From Armatimonadota bacterium (lineage in GTDB: Bacteria > Armatimonadota > UBA10988): a stretch of DNA of 64,000 bases. Below, piece by piece: positions 10,001 through 19,948 of this stretch. The position numbers were made by a program, and so were the translations under genes. The notes below the pieces were generated by a model, which saw nothing but the letters and a program-made list of their open reading frames with translations, made no database searches and was not told where the DNA came from. The number at the start of each line of letters is the position of its first letter. Within the stretch, counting starts at the first letter, position 1. The stretch spans positions 28,452 through 92,451 of the forward strand of contig JACRKZ010000051.1 in the NCBI GenBank assembly GCA_016235455.1. Reading direction: 5' to 3'.

Positions 10001-11655
10001 TCGACGATGGGTCGGAACAGGCCGCTGCCCACGTAGATGCGGCCATCGACCAGCTCCGCGATAGGCGCCAGCGCGGCCGGCGCGCCACACGGCACGGTCC
10101 GCAGCACCGCGCTGAAGCTGCGCCAGTGCTCCGAGTGCAGCGGCACCTGCCCGGCCAGCTCGCGGTCGGCATCCTCGGCGGCCCAGCGCGCCTCGCGCGC
10201 CAGGATGGTCAGACAGCTTCCGGCAGCCGCGGTCAGGCCTCGGGCGCGCAACTGCTCGGCGAAGTCGGAGACCAGGGCGCCATAGGCCCGCCAGAACCGC
10301 GGCAATGGCTCCACCAGGCCCTTGGGCAGGGCGCTCGGCATGGCGTAGGGCTCACCGGAGTCCGCGGAATAGGGCTCGGCGCTGTACTTGAGCTGGGCCC
10401 ACGAGGTCAGCGCGGTCTGCACCGTCTTGTCGCGCCACTGCGTCGAGCCCATGAAGCGCGGTGCGCCGGCGGGCTGTTCGTCGAGTTCGCTCAGCAGGGC
10501 CAGCCAGCGGTCGTGGACGTTGTCGGCCGCGGGCCGCAGGCGGGCGACCGGCGGGTCGACCTTGGCCACCGCGCCGCTCAAGCCCAGCGCCGCGGCGACG
10601 GCCAGGCCCGAGGGGCGTTCCTGGCGCTCGAGCAGGCTCTGCAGTAGCCGGGCATCGGGCGGCGCATGGTCGGGCAGCGGCGCGAACCGGCGAGACGGAA
10701 GCTGCTCGGTCATCGGGTCATACGGTCGCGAAGGCAGGGCGTACGGCGTGTATTCCGGCCGCGCCATCTCGGCCAGCACGCGCCGACAGGCCTCCTCGTC
10801 GAGCTGTTCGGGATCGGCGCCCGCCGCCAGCAGCGCGCGGTCGAGCTCGGCGGTGTCGCTGCCATTGAAGTCGCCCCACAGCCAGGTGCGCATGGCGGCC
10901 AGGTCACGGTAGGCCGAGCGCGCGGCGTCGTCACGCCGCAGCAAGGCCACCCACCAGGCGGCGCGCCGTACGCTGGCGGCCGTGGCGTCCGGCCCGGCCA
11001 GCGCCAGCGAGTGCCGGCCCAGGAAGCGCACGGTGCGCAGGTACGACTGCCGCACCGGCCGGTCGTCGGCCGACAAGCGCGGCATTCCGCGGCCGTAGTC
11101 ATCGCCGGGGTAGGGGGCTTGCGGCGCCGTCATCTCGGCCAGGGCCGGCGCGGTGGCGCTGACCAGATCAGGCGGCAGATCGACCTGAACGCCGGCCAGA
11201 CGCAGCGCCGTGGCCAAGGCGATCACCTCCTCGCGCGGCGCGTTGTCGGGCCGGGCCAGGTGCGCGCGCCACAGGGCCGACAGCAGGGCCTTGGTCTGGG
11301 GCAGCAGCCGCTGCTCCTCGATCTGCTCGAGGATCTGACGATGCACCTCATACCAGATGTCCAGCATGGCGTCGCTCGTGACGACGACGGTCATGCCGGC
11401 CAGATAGGCGTCGTGGTAGAAGCCGTGCAACGACCCCGCGGCGCGCCCGCCGATCACGGCGAAGCCATGGTCCGCCAGCGCCTCGGCCAGCCCCTTGGCC
11501 GCGCCTGGGTCAGGATGCTGCGACCAATCGCCGAGGTCGCTGCTCTCCAGGAAGCGGCTCATCTGGTCGAGGTTGGCCGGCGTCCGAGCGCCGACCGCGA
11601 GCGGCGCGAGCAGCAGCAGGCTGGCGCAGAGCAGCCGCGCTGACAGTCTCCCCAT
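7063..11655 (-). CDS. Secreted DUF3160 + helical-repeat + PQQ-like propeller fusion, copy 1
   Basis: This 1530-aa protein has a signal peptide (MGRLSARLLCASLLLLAPLAVGA). Residues ~28-600 are DUF3160: VVTSDAMLDIWYEVHR, WRDKTVQTALTSWAQL, GSYHEFVEPGRRDVTADEW. Residues ~615-1210 are TPR-like helical repeats (EAQILIGRACERLGDLRAA), and the last ~300 residues form a PQQ-like propeller (VVALDRATGRTRWHRPA). An AAGGGG Shine-Dalgarno sequence lies 8 bases before the ATG. The TGA overlaps the next ATG. DUF3160 has no known activity. The same domain is a separate 562-aa gene at 24744-26432, and the helical/PQQ part is separate at 2718-5255, so the two halves probably act together. The cell location is inferred to be outside the cytoplasmic membrane. 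Confidence 0.78.
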   Translation of the reverse strand: MGRLSARLLCASLLLLAPLAVGARTPANLDQMSRFLESSDLGDWSQHPDPGAAKGLAEALADHGFAVIGGRAAGSLHGFYHDAYLAGMTVVVTSDAMLDIWYEVHRQILEQIEEQRLLPQTKALLSALWRAHLARPDNAPREEVIALATALRLAGVQVDLPPDLVSATAPALAEMTAPQAPYPGDDYGRGMPRLSADDRPVRQSYLRTVRFLGRHSLALAGPDATAASVRRAAWWVALLRRDDAARSAYRDLAAMRTWLWGDFNGSDTAELDRALLAAGADPEQLDEEACRRVLAEMARPEYTPYALPSRPYDPMTEQLPSRRFAPLPDHAPPDARLLQSLLERQERPSGLAVAAALGLSGAVAKVDPPVARLRPAADNVHDRWLALLSELDEQPAGAPRFMGSTQWRDKTVQTALTSWAQLKYSAEPYSADSGEPYAMPSALPKGLVEPLPRFWRAYGALVSDFAEQLRARGLTAAAGSCLTILAREARWAAEDADRELAGQVPLHSEHWRSFSAVLRTVPCGAPAALAPIAELVDGRIYVGSGLFRPIVEQFELPGLPPFAAVGAVGSYHEFVEPGRRDVTADEWHARLNAAHSRPRPPAWTSTFVLLADSAGPTARTVLATAELDLVAGRAQAAIDRLRAFQPSVAGTEVEVEAQILIGRACERLGDLRAARDAYMACDTMYGCQAADEALDRARQCGGAMGRWRAEQDRQERQLKAKLAATDPKPGLTPEQELDRQDTRARLMVVLEGGYVDLPRLEAECPRSRLLPAMRLAAAAARWVPPWANEPGYRDDDHWTRPLADLTQSQRDNAGSLLAELAAVVAADTLANLDPQAALDRVLPYLGVARQAEPQPQAAAWLAERYQITPGMAPAQRWIDLSASCLLRAAFARGDAALYRRLRARFGPKAQQDPLQRWVVDHEPEVMALWSAAREEQADPEPALRRLLSEHPRSALAPLALARLIGGKMNAMGLMRCSLVGWGLDRALLTQLARDYPDTRDGLRAAALLACIGGDLDRGIGLWRRAAARPEGPWASAAPRSPLAEDTWMQGVEPLRVAVHDAQPFLPGWDSRRICLELVRCVEQADDPNGLDALLAAAGPQAEKLLAALPPWVGQKAARSHREPSDLEVLAKRIDAGPGPGYEEAVAELAQDLDHNDAPWLDALLATPAGRPSYALLRIERARGPLLVGWLEQAIAAVTPLVDEAGPFQPRAQALLAEARERLAVRREPRLREAWRVELDSVFGQDKPALQASGDLVIASYVDLAGVESVVALDRATGRTRWHRPAQQPRLEIAGDVVCLVSRQELALLDRVSGRALHSEPLKLSKEANPDIVIRGDLFLIGLDEYRMLARASGRPGWEITTSHPMERSFVGDRVLVMDYDHDQEKGTLSAYALSTGRRLWRTPLWLVESARHGPELSYHPKGQRIIRYSDSEGNTIWQAIDMATGTLSRPRHENGYLDEAERPNAPAGNAWVISRRDVDHIEPGTGRRVPLLRLPPEYDGEIADEQGVLAWSDDGALVCFRAAGDKEPRP

Positions 11656-11712
11656 GGCGACACCCCTTGTGGTGCGGTGATTCGCGCCGCGCCGGGCGCC
11701 TCCTCCGGCGGC

Positions 11713-13212
11713 CTACGGCGCCACGACCACGCCGCCCAGTTCACCGAACTCGTCATGGCTCCGCCGCACCAACGGCAGGCAGACCGGTCGGCCGCTGGCC
11801 GGGTCGCGCAGGCCGATGGACAGCACGGCCGCGCCGTTGGCGCTGATCGTCGGGAAGGTGACCTCGGTGCGGGTCGTGGCCTCGTCGTCCTGCAGCCACC
11901 GGCTGGTGGGCAACGGGCCTGCGTCCGTCTGGGCCAGCGTGCGGCCGCCCTGGGCGGCCGTCAGGCGCAGGCGCAGCGTGGCGTCGCGCAGGGCGCGGCC
12001 GACGCCACGGTTGACCCAGCGTACGATCAGCGGGAACGGCCGGCCGGCCTGGATAGTGCGCGGCAGCGTCACGCTCAGCGGCACCAGCCGATAGCCCATG
12101 CGGCGCAGGCCGAGGGCGATCAGGTCGGGCCGCTCGGCCATGAAGTCCTGCGCGTCGCGTCCGCCATAGCCCAGCAGGCCGATGTAGTTGGGATGCAGGC
12201 TCAGCGCGTCCTCCACGGTCCACTTGACCCACGCCGGCCCGCCCGCGCGCGCCGCGGTGTAGCCGCCGAGGAACTCGCTCATCTGCGGCGCCCGGCGCAG
12301 GTCGCGGTAGACGTGCTCGCAGAGGCGGCGCTCATTGGAGTGCACCGCGCCGCCGGCGCCGTCGCGGCGCAGGGTGATGTTGGGCCGCGCCAGGGCCAGG
12401 TCGAAGGCGCTGTAGCGCAGGTAGGCGTCGTACTCGCCGGTGAAGGCGGGGTCGAGCTTGTCCGTGGGCCCGGCCCACAGCGAGGCGGGGCCGTCGGGAT
12501 CGTAGGAGTAGCTGAGCGCCAACCAGCGCTCAGGGAAGGCGGCGCTCCAGATGCCCAGCACCGCGTCGAGCGCGGCGCGTTTGTCGTCCAGCGTGGCGTA
12601 GGGATAGCCGGTGTGCCATTCGCCCCAGCGGCCGAACCCGCGCAGGTCGACGAGCGCCGGTGTGCGTGCTCCCTGAAAATGCGCGTTGGCCGCCGCCAGG
12701 AACTGGCGCAGGCGTGCCTGATAGAGCGGGTTCCGCGCGTCGACGTGCCAGCCGAACGACGCGCCATCCTCGCGCCGACGCTTCTGGTCGTCGGGGATGC
12801 GCGCCAGCAGCCAGTCGGGAATGCCCAGCCCGCCCGGCGGGTCGAGCCGGGACCAGCCGAACAGCGGCTCGCTGCTGATGCGCAGGTGCAGCCGCTTGCC
12901 ACGCGCCAGCCAAAAGTCGCAGGCGGCATCGACACGGGTCCAGTCGAACCGGCCCTCGGCGGTCTCCACGTCCGACCAGGCGAACATGATGGCTACGTCG
13001 TCGCAGCCCTCGAACCGCGCCTCGGGCAGCACCGACATCGTCGCCGTGCCGTTGGCGCGTGGGTCCAACGGGTAGTTCTCGTAGAGCACCCACCCCATGT
13101 CCGGGTTGTGCAGGACGACCTCGGTGTCCTCCCGCGGCGTGAGGGTCTGGGTGTCCTGGGCGCCGCACGCCGCGGCCAGCAAGGTGGTCATCGCCAGTAG
13201 TCGCCAGCGCAT
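11713..13212 (-). CDS. Secreted DUF4832-type glycoside-hydrolase-like protein
   Basis: This 499-aa protein has a short signal peptide (MRWRLLAMTTLLAAACGAQ). An opening NPDMGW segment is followed by FAWSDVETAEGRFDW, RGKRLHLRIS and DLRGFGRWGEWHTGYPY. This order is typical of DUF4874/DUF4832 proteins, which are predicted to have a TIM barrel followed by a beta-sandwich and to act on carbohydrates. The C-terminal ~130 residues are beta-rich (VPLSVTLPRTIQAG). A strong AGAGGAG Shine-Dalgarno sequence sits 8 bases before the ATG at 13212. The Cys in AAAC could be a lipobox, but the downstream sequence also fits ordinary signal-peptide cleavage. It lies between the two DUF3160-fusion genes on the same strand, 57 and 141 bases from them. 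Confidence 0.75.
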   Translation of the reverse strand: MRWRLLAMTTLLAAACGAQDTQTLTPREDTEVVLHNPDMGWVLYENYPLDPRANGTATMSVLPEARFEGCDDVAIMFAWSDVETAEGRFDWTRVDAACDFWLARGKRLHLRISSEPLFGWSRLDPPGGLGIPDWLLARIPDDQKRRREDGASFGWHVDARNPLYQARLRQFLAAANAHFQGARTPALVDLRGFGRWGEWHTGYPYATLDDKRAALDAVLGIWSAAFPERWLALSYSYDPDGPASLWAGPTDKLDPAFTGEYDAYLRYSAFDLALARPNITLRRDGAGGAVHSNERRLCEHVYRDLRRAPQMSEFLGGYTAARAGGPAWVKWTVEDALSLHPNYIGLLGYGGRDAQDFMAERPDLIALGLRRMGYRLVPLSVTLPRTIQAGRPFPLIVRWVNRGVGRALRDATLRLRLTAAQGGRTLAQTDAGPLPTSRWLQDDEATTRTEVTFPTISANGAAVLSIGLRDPASGRPVCLPLVRRSHDEFGELGGVVVAP

Positions 13213-13353
13213 GGTTGCCGCTCCTCTTGGTAGGACAGTCAGGCAGCGGCGGCGGCTCCGTGCCGCCGGTCGGGCCGGATGCATTCGAGGCGCCCATCTG
13301 GCGCCCGGGTACCCGCGGCGGGGTCCAAGACCACACCGGCACGGAGGTGTCCG

Positions 13354-16300
13354 TTACGGTCGCCCGACCAGATAGTGCAACGCATGGTCGGCGTGGTCGT
13401 AGGTCACCAGGCCGGCCTCATCGCCGATGAGCACCGATTGCTCTGGGGTCAGGCGCCACGCCGGCACTGTGCGACCTACGCGCGGGTCGAAGTGGTAGAC
13501 AACGCCGCCGTCCTCCGTCCAGCCGGCGGCGCCGCCCGGTTGGCTCAGCGCCTTCGGGTCGTTGCCGGACCGACTGTAGGGATCCAGGTTGCGGTGCTCA
13601 GCGAGTGGTGAGTCGGCGGGCAAGGCAGGGCCGACCGTGCCGTCGACCAGGTTCAGCGGCAGCAGCTTGCGGCGCCGGCGGTCGCGGCTGTCGATGAGCA
13701 CGACCGTGTGGTCGGGTAGCACGAGCAGGTTGTCCTCGCCCAGGTCATCGGCGGCGGGCGTTCTGGTGCGCCAGCGCACGCGGCCGGTGGTCACGTCCCA
13801 GGCGACCACCTCGCCGTCGCCGCGGTCAGGGATGTTGGTGGCGACGACCAGACCCCCCTCGATCACCGCGCCGCAGGCCCCCGATGCGGTGGCCTGCCAG
13901 CCCGGCTGCCCGGGTGCGCGGCCCAGCAGCCGCTGACCGGCGCCAAACACCAGCCACGGCTCAGCCGCCAGCAGTCGGGGCCGCATGGGGCCGACCGTGC
14001 CGCCGGGCAGCGCCTCGCGGCCCAGGTCGTGGCCGGTGGTGGGGTCGAGCGTCAGCAGTGCGCTGTCATCGATCACGTAGAGCCGGCCGCCAGCCTCGGC
14101 CAGATTGCCGCGCAGGCCGCCCGCCTGCCACCGCACCTCGCCCGAGGCCCGGTCGATGGCCGTCACGCCGGCGCCGCCGTCGAGTTCGGTCAGCACATAG
14201 GCCACTTCGCGCCCGAGCGCCGCTGGCCGGTACTCGCGCAGGTTCTGCTCGCGCCCGCGGTCGAGCACCAGCGGCAGGCGCCAGGTCTCGACCAGGCGCG
14301 GCTGGTCGCGCAGCGCGATCTGGGCGCGTGCCTGTTCGCCGGCCTCAGCGGCGCGCGCGGCGAACGGCCCGCCGTGCGTCGTTGCTTCGCTCAGCAGATC
14401 GAGAGCTTGCTCGGGCCAGGCCAGACGGATGAGCGTCTCGGCGGCCGCGGCGCGGATCAGCGTCTCAGCCGGCCCACCGGCATGGTCACGGCAGGCGCGG
14501 CGGGCCAAGCGCAGCACGGCGTCGCCACCCGCGCTGGGTGGTCCCTGAGCCAGTTCGCGTGTGACCGCCTCGACCAGCGCCGGCGTGGGCACGGCGCCCG
14601 GCTTGTCCAGCGCCGTGCAGGCCTCGTCGAACGACGGTCCCGCCCCGCGCTCATGGTCACGCAGTGCGAGGGTCAGCGGGTGGTTCGGGTAGCGGCTGGC
14701 CAGCTCGCGCCGCGCGCCGGGCAGGTCGCCGAGAGCGGCCAGCAGTTCCGGCGCCCTGGTCCCGGCTTCGGTGATGAGCGGACCGAACTGGTGCTCGCGG
14801 CCCAGGTCGGTCTGGACCGCGGTCAGGTGGTCGAAGGCGCGGTCGAGCGACCAGGCGGGCAGCAGGCGATGCACCGCGCGCGCGCCGGCCAGGATGGTGT
14901 CGAACGAGACGAACCAGTCGTCGGCGAACTCGAACAGCCGGTCGCCGGGGTCAATCCACGGCGGCGGCGGCAGCTTCCGCCGCTGGGCCAGCAGGCGCTC
15001 GACGAGGGTGTAGTCACGCGCGCGCAGGGCCAGCACGGCGCGCGCTTGGAGCCCCTGGCGCGAGGCGGGGTAGGCGCGGGCCAGCCGCTCGACGACCGCC
15101 GGGTCGACCTTGAGGCAGGCCATCGGCAGGATCAGGTCCCAGGGCGTGATCTCGATGCTCAGCCCGGCGCTGGTCGCCATCGCGTGAGGCGCGGTGGTAG
15201 CCTTGGGGAACCGCCGGGCCAACTCGTCCAAGGCCCAGCGCGGGTCGCACTCGGGTTCCATGGCTTCGGCCCACAGGTCCACCGTGTCCGGCTCGTGGCT
15301 GGCTGCCCAGGCGACGAGCTGCCGGCTGGCGTGCGCGCGCGGCTCGTCCATCCGGGCGCCGGGTCCCTCCCAGGCGGAGCTCTGGGCAGCGGCCAGACGC
15401 TCGTGGGGCGCAGTGTTCAGCTTGGCCCACGCCTCGCGCTGGCCGTGGCGCAGCAGCGCCGCGCCGAGTGCCTCGCGGTGGGCCTCCACGTAGGCCCGCG
15501 CCGTGCCCATGGCGGCTTCGGGATAGAGTCCACGCAGGAACTCAGCGGCCTCGGGACAGGGCTCGGCGCGCGGGCCGGTGGCCAGGTACGGCGCCAGCAC
15601 CGCCATGGCCTGGGCTGGGTCCACCGGCAGCAGCCACTGCGCGGCCAGCACGGCCGCCACTTCGCCCACCAGTCCGCCGTGGGCCGAACGCTCGATGTCG
15701 AGCAGCACGGGCAGGTCGTTCTCGGCCTGGCCGTCGCGCCGGGGGAAGGGCGCACGGTCCCACAGATGGTCCACCAGCCAGTCGACCAGGCACAGCAGCC
15801 GACCCGCGGGCAGCAGCCGGCTGCGCGGGCACTCGGCGTTCAAGCGCGCGAGCGTGTCCGCGGTCGGCGGAGCGCTAACCAGCGCCCGCAAGCGCTTGTC
15901 CTGGCGGGCGACCTCCTGCTCGTCGCTCAGGCCGGGCCGCGGCTCGGTGGCCGCCAGCCATGGCGCCGCCTTGGCGCGGGCGTCGGCGCCATAGTCCCGG
16001 TCGCCGCCGCGCGGTCCGGCCACGGCGCGGTCGCGCTCTGGGCAGCCATACATCGGGCGGCAAGCGAGTCGGGCGGCCTCGGCCTCGGGCTGCCGGCCGA
16101 GCACCTGGTAGGCCCGGGCGATGAGCAGTTGCGCGTTCACCTCGGGCCGCTGGCCGCGGACGGTGGTCTGCCAGGCGCGCAGCCGGGCGATGGCCGCCTC
16201 GGCTCGCCCGGTATGGATGTCGGCCTCGGCGGCGCGCAACTCGCGCCGCGCGGCGTTGGTGGCCGGGTCGGGATCGAGTTGGCAGCTCAGCGCCCAGTCG

Positions 16301-18018
16301 GGCGGCAGCGGCGGGTCGCGCACGAGGTCCTCGCCCGTGGGCCACGTGTCGGCGTTCTCCCAGTTGTACCGGGTGTCGCGGGAGGCGTGGTAGCTGCCCA
16401 CCACGCCGACGGCGGCCATGGTCGGCTGGCCGGGCAGGGCGAACTGGGCGACCAGCGTCTGGAAGCTGCCGCTGGCCTGCACATACTCCTCGCGCCAGCC
16501 AGGGTCGCAGGCCACGAACCGCGGGTCCTCGATCGCGAACTGGGCCACAACCTCGCTGAACAGACGCCAGTGCTCGCCATGCAGCGCCGGCTGGCCGGCG
16601 GCCAGCCGCGTGGCGTCTTCGGTGCACTGCTCGGCCTCGGCGGCCAGCAGCGTCAGCCAACGCTCGGTGGTCGGCGTGGTCAGGCCATGCCCGGCCAGTT
16701 CGGCGCGCGTGGCCAGCATCATGCCGTGCAGCCCACGCCAGAACTCGGGCAGCGGCTCGACGAAGCCCGCCGGGCCGGTGGCCGGCAGCGTCACGGCTGG
16801 CGCGGCCGGCAAGCGTGAGCGCGGCGTGGTGTGCGACAGCCAGACCCAGGCGGCCATCTGCGTGTTGAGCGTCTTGTCACGCCAGGCGGGCGTGGCCACG
16901 AAGCCCGAGCCGCGCGCACCGTCGGCCTCCAGCTTGCCCAGCAGCGCCAGCCAGCGGTCCTCGCGGCTGTCGGACCGAGGCCACGTGACCGCGCGGTCGG
17001 CGTTGAGCTCCGCCGCGCGCGACCAGCCGAAGGCTTGCGCGGCCTGCAGGCCGGACAGCGCCTCGAAGTCGCCATCACGCCAGACGGCCTTGGCCAGCCA
17101 GGCGTTGGGCGGCGCCGGGCGGGGCACCACCGCCATGAACGGACTGGGCTCATCGCCGTCGCGAGGCAGGCGGCCACGGATCCAGGTCAGGCTGAGCCGG
17201 CGCGCACCGGCATCGTCGAGCTTCTCGGGATCCAGCCCAAGCCGCGTGAGCTGGGCTTCGATGTCAGCCGGCGCCAGCCCGTCGGCCGGCCCATACAGCC
17301 AGCGTCGGGCTAGGGTCAGCCGCTCGTTCGCCGAGCGCGCTGCGGCGCTGCGGCGCAGCAGCGCGCACCACCAGACGGCACGCTTGACCGACCGCGGCGT
17401 CACGCCGCCGCCAGCCAGTGGCACGCGGTGGTTGGCCAACCACCAGGTCAACCGCCAGTAGCGCGCCGCCGCCGGGTCGTCGGCATAGGCGCCGAGCGGC
17501 CGCGCGTCGCGGTAGCTGCTGCCGAACGGCCAGCTCGGCGCGACCGCCGCGTCGATGCGCGCCAGCGTTGCGTCCACGTACGGCGTCAGCGCGGCGGGCA
17601 CCTCGACCGTCACGCCGGCCAGCCGCGCTGCCACGGCGAGTGCGCTCACTTCCTGTTCCGGCGCGCCGCCGGGCTGCTGCCGGTAGCTGCGCCACAGCGC
17701 TCCGACAAGGTCCGCCGTGGCCGGCAAGAGTCGCTCGGCCTCCACCGAGCGCTGCATGGCGCGCTGCGCGGTGTACCACAGATGCAGCATGGCGTCGCTG
17801 GTGACTACCGTGGGCAGTCCGGCCTGCGCGGCACGCTCGTAGACGGCGCCGAGACGCTCGGTGCCCGGGCCGGCGAGCACGGCGAACCCTTGGGCCGCCA
17901 GGGCCGGCGCCAGGTCGGCCGCGTCGGGTCCGAGGTGCGCCTGCACCGCGGTCAGATTGGCGGCCGGCTGCGCGGACGTCGTGGCAACCAGCGCCAGGAT
18001 CCAGAACACCTGCCTCAT
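13354..18018 (-). CDS. Secreted DUF3160 + helical-repeat + PQQ-like propeller fusion, copy 2
   Basis: This 1554-aa paralogue of the 7063-11655 protein has the same order: signal peptide (MRQVFWILALVATTSAQ), DUF3160 to about residue 560 (VVTSDAMLHLWYTAQR, WRDKTLNTQMAAWVWL, VGVVGSYHASRD), helical repeats to ~1260 (LLIARAYQVLGRQPEA) and a PQQ-like propeller (VTAIDRASGEVRWQAG). In copy 2 the EFVEP motif that follows GSYH is replaced, so the end of the DUF3160 domain has diverged. The ATG at 18018 overlaps the stop of the PEGA-propeller gene upstream (ATGA). Gene order is PEGA-propeller then fusion here, and fusion then PEGA-propeller in the other cassette. Confidence 0.78.
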   Translation of the reverse strand: MRQVFWILALVATTSAQPAANLTAVQAHLGPDAADLAPALAAQGFAVLAGPGTERLGAVYERAAQAGLPTVVTSDAMLHLWYTAQRAMQRSVEAERLLPATADLVGALWRSYRQQPGGAPEQEVSALAVAARLAGVTVEVPAALTPYVDATLARIDAAVAPSWPFGSSYRDARPLGAYADDPAAARYWRLTWWLANHRVPLAGGGVTPRSVKRAVWWCALLRRSAAARSANERLTLARRWLYGPADGLAPADIEAQLTRLGLDPEKLDDAGARRLSLTWIRGRLPRDGDEPSPFMAVVPRPAPPNAWLAKAVWRDGDFEALSGLQAAQAFGWSRAAELNADRAVTWPRSDSREDRWLALLGKLEADGARGSGFVATPAWRDKTLNTQMAAWVWLSHTTPRSRLPAAPAVTLPATGPAGFVEPLPEFWRGLHGMMLATRAELAGHGLTTPTTERWLTLLAAEAEQCTEDATRLAAGQPALHGEHWRLFSEVVAQFAIEDPRFVACDPGWREEYVQASGSFQTLVAQFALPGQPTMAAVGVVGSYHASRDTRYNWENADTWPTGEDLVRDPPLPPDWALSCQLDPDPATNAARRELRAAEADIHTGRAEAAIARLRAWQTTVRGQRPEVNAQLLIARAYQVLGRQPEAEAARLACRPMYGCPERDRAVAGPRGGDRDYGADARAKAAPWLAATEPRPGLSDEQEVARQDKRLRALVSAPPTADTLARLNAECPRSRLLPAGRLLCLVDWLVDHLWDRAPFPRRDGQAENDLPVLLDIERSAHGGLVGEVAAVLAAQWLLPVDPAQAMAVLAPYLATGPRAEPCPEAAEFLRGLYPEAAMGTARAYVEAHREALGAALLRHGQREAWAKLNTAPHERLAAAQSSAWEGPGARMDEPRAHASRQLVAWAASHEPDTVDLWAEAMEPECDPRWALDELARRFPKATTAPHAMATSAGLSIEITPWDLILPMACLKVDPAVVERLARAYPASRQGLQARAVLALRARDYTLVERLLAQRRKLPPPPWIDPGDRLFEFADDWFVSFDTILAGARAVHRLLPAWSLDRAFDHLTAVQTDLGREHQFGPLITEAGTRAPELLAALGDLPGARRELASRYPNHPLTLALRDHERGAGPSFDEACTALDKPGAVPTPALVEAVTRELAQGPPSAGGDAVLRLARRACRDHAGGPAETLIRAAAAETLIRLAWPEQALDLLSEATTHGGPFAARAAEAGEQARAQIALRDQPRLVETWRLPLVLDRGREQNLREYRPAALGREVAYVLTELDGGAGVTAIDRASGEVRWQAGGLRGNLAEAGGRLYVIDDSALLTLDPTTGHDLGREALPGGTVGPMRPRLLAAEPWLVFGAGQRLLGRAPGQPGWQATASGACGAVIEGGLVVATNIPDRGDGEVVAWDVTTGRVRWRTRTPAADDLGEDNLLVLPDHTVVLIDSRDRRRRKLLPLNLVDGTVGPALPADSPLAEHRNLDPYSRSGNDPKALSQPGGAAGWTEDGGVVYHFDPRVGRTVPAWRLTPEQSVLIGDEAGLVTYDHADHALHYLVGRP

Positions 18019-19921
18019 GGCGCCACCTCCAGCGGCCGTGCCACATGCAGCCAGGGCCCGTAGGCCTGCGCCCCGGCACTGAACAGCGTCCGCGCGCGAT
18101 CCGGCTCATCGGCGGGCGCCACCTTGAGGTCGTTGCCCCAGAGCGCCGCGAGCCACCGGCCGTCGGGTGAGGACTCGGCTTCCCACCAGTGGGTGGAGTG
18201 CCTGCCGGAGAAGTAGAGCCAGACCGGCCGGGGCGCCGGCGCCGGGGTCTGCGCACGGTCGGTCAGGTTGACCTGCAGGCGCTCGCCGCCCGCACGTGTG
18301 ACGACCAGCGTCTGGCCGCCGTCGGCGACGCGTGTATCGGTCAGGTCCTCGGGCAGGCCGACCCAGGCCGCGGCGGGCGAGCCGTCGGCGGGCCGCACCC
18401 AGAGCTGCGTGTGGCCGGGCGGGCCAGCCAGCCAGGCCGCCACGCGACCGCCGCGCGAGCAGCTCAGTCGGCGCGCTGACGGCTGCGGCGGCGAGAGCAG
18501 CACGGCCCGGCCGTCGGAGAGGATGCGCAGCACGCGCGTGGACGCCTGGAAGCGCCGGCCGGGCTCCTCGGCGGCCACGGCCAGCCATTCGGCACCGGCC
18601 GGCACCGCCTCCCACAGCGCGGCCCAGTCGGGGCAGGGCAGGAGCATGAGCTGGCCACCCAGGTCCAGGTCGGCAGCGCGGCGCTGGCCGTGGTGGTCCA
18701 GACCCACGACAAACAGCGCCCGCCCATCGGCTCGCCATGCGGCACGGAGGAGGCTGGCCAGCGGCACCCGCAGGTCGGCGAGCAACTGGCCGCGTGGGTC
18801 CAGCACCGTGGCGTCGACCAGCAGGCCGCTGCTGTCGGGTAGCCAGGCGAAGCAGGACGGTGTGGTGACCAGGTCGCGCGGCGGCCCGCCGCGCAGATCG
18901 ACCAGCGACAGGGTGGGCTGTTTTGGGTCGATCTCGTTGCCACCCTCGGTCTCGCGCAGGCAGGCCAGTAGCGGCCGTCGGGCGAGACCTGCAAGGCGCG
19001 CCGCCGATGCGAGGTCTTCCAGCCGCGTGCGAGCTGCCGCGTCGTGCGCGTGGCCGGGTCGTAGAGCATGACGCCTTGCTCGGAGAAGCAGGCCACGGCG
19101 CCGTCCGGGGTCAAGGTGACCATGCCGTTGCCCAGCGCGATGTAGCGGTCGTCGGCGCCGGTGACCAGGTCGCGGCGATGCAGCACACGGCGGACCGCCT
19201 CGTGACCGCGGTAGGCGGTGGCCATGTACCACATGGCCCGGCCATCTGCCGACCAGCAGGCATAGTCGACCACGACGTTGGGGTAGCGGACGACCTCGCG
19301 GCCGCCTCCGCCGTCGCGGCGGCGGATGGCGATGAAGCCGCCCTGGTCATCGGTCCCGCTGTAGGCCAGCCAGCGGCCGTCGGGCGAGGTGGCCAACTCG
19401 GACCAGATGTCGGGCAGATGGGGCACGCGCGGCTCGGCCTCGTTGTCGTCCGCCTCCCGATCGGCTCCGGCCCAGCGCGCCAGCACCCGCGTCTGGCCGT
19501 CCGCGCCGCGCCAGGTGACTGTGTGCTGCTCACGGTCGTGCTGCGCGCCGTACACGCCGGCACCGTCCGCGGCCGGCTCGCCGTTGTCGCGGTCGCCGTC
19601 GGCCTTGGGCTCGGTCCGGCTCAGCGGCCCGACCAGGCTGGGTCGCCACGGCGTCAGGCTGATCGCCAGGCCCTCTTGCCCGTCGGCCACCGGCACGAAC
19701 CGTGGTAGATAGCCCGGCGCGGTCACCTCGAGCACGATGTCGGCGCCGGCCGGCAGGTCCAGGCTGCATGGCGTCGGCGCGGCGGTGTTCATGTAGGGCG
19801 AATCGACGCGGCTCCAGCGTACTCGCGCGCCGACGGGCTGCGAGGTCACGCTCAGCGCCCCGGCGCTGGCCAGGCGACAAGCGAGGCAACACAGCGCGAC
19901 ACCCAGCCAGCGGCGTTCCAT
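18015..19921 (-). CDS. Secreted PEGA + TolB-like propeller protein, interrupted by a frameshift
   Basis: This is a paralogue of 5252-7066. The N-terminal half, read from ATG 19921, has the signal peptide MERRWLGVALCCLACRLASA, a PEGA domain (SVTSQPVGARVRWSR, VVLEVTAPGYLPRFV) and propeller blades up to LQVSPDGRY. The C-terminal half, starting ACLRETEGG, lies in another frame and ends YGPWLHVARPLEVAP. The total length is not a multiple of three. Adding one G to the single G at about 18968 on the plus strand restores SPDGRYLACLRE, exactly the blade motif expected. Either the gene is broken or one base was lost in the assembly. The stop overlaps the start of the DUF3160 fusion (ATGA), so the unit is otherwise intact. 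Confidence 0.7.
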
Positions 19922-19948
19922 GGCCCCGTCTCCCTGTAACCCAAGGAG

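Noticed and set aside
8479..10647. 722-aa plus-strand open frame
   Set aside because: It is antisense to the DUF3160 fusion gene. Long false frames are expected at this GC content, and the translation is rich in R, G, Q and H without domains.
14029..16818. 929-aa plus-strand open frame
   Set aside because: Same reason: antisense shadow of the second DUF3160 fusion gene.
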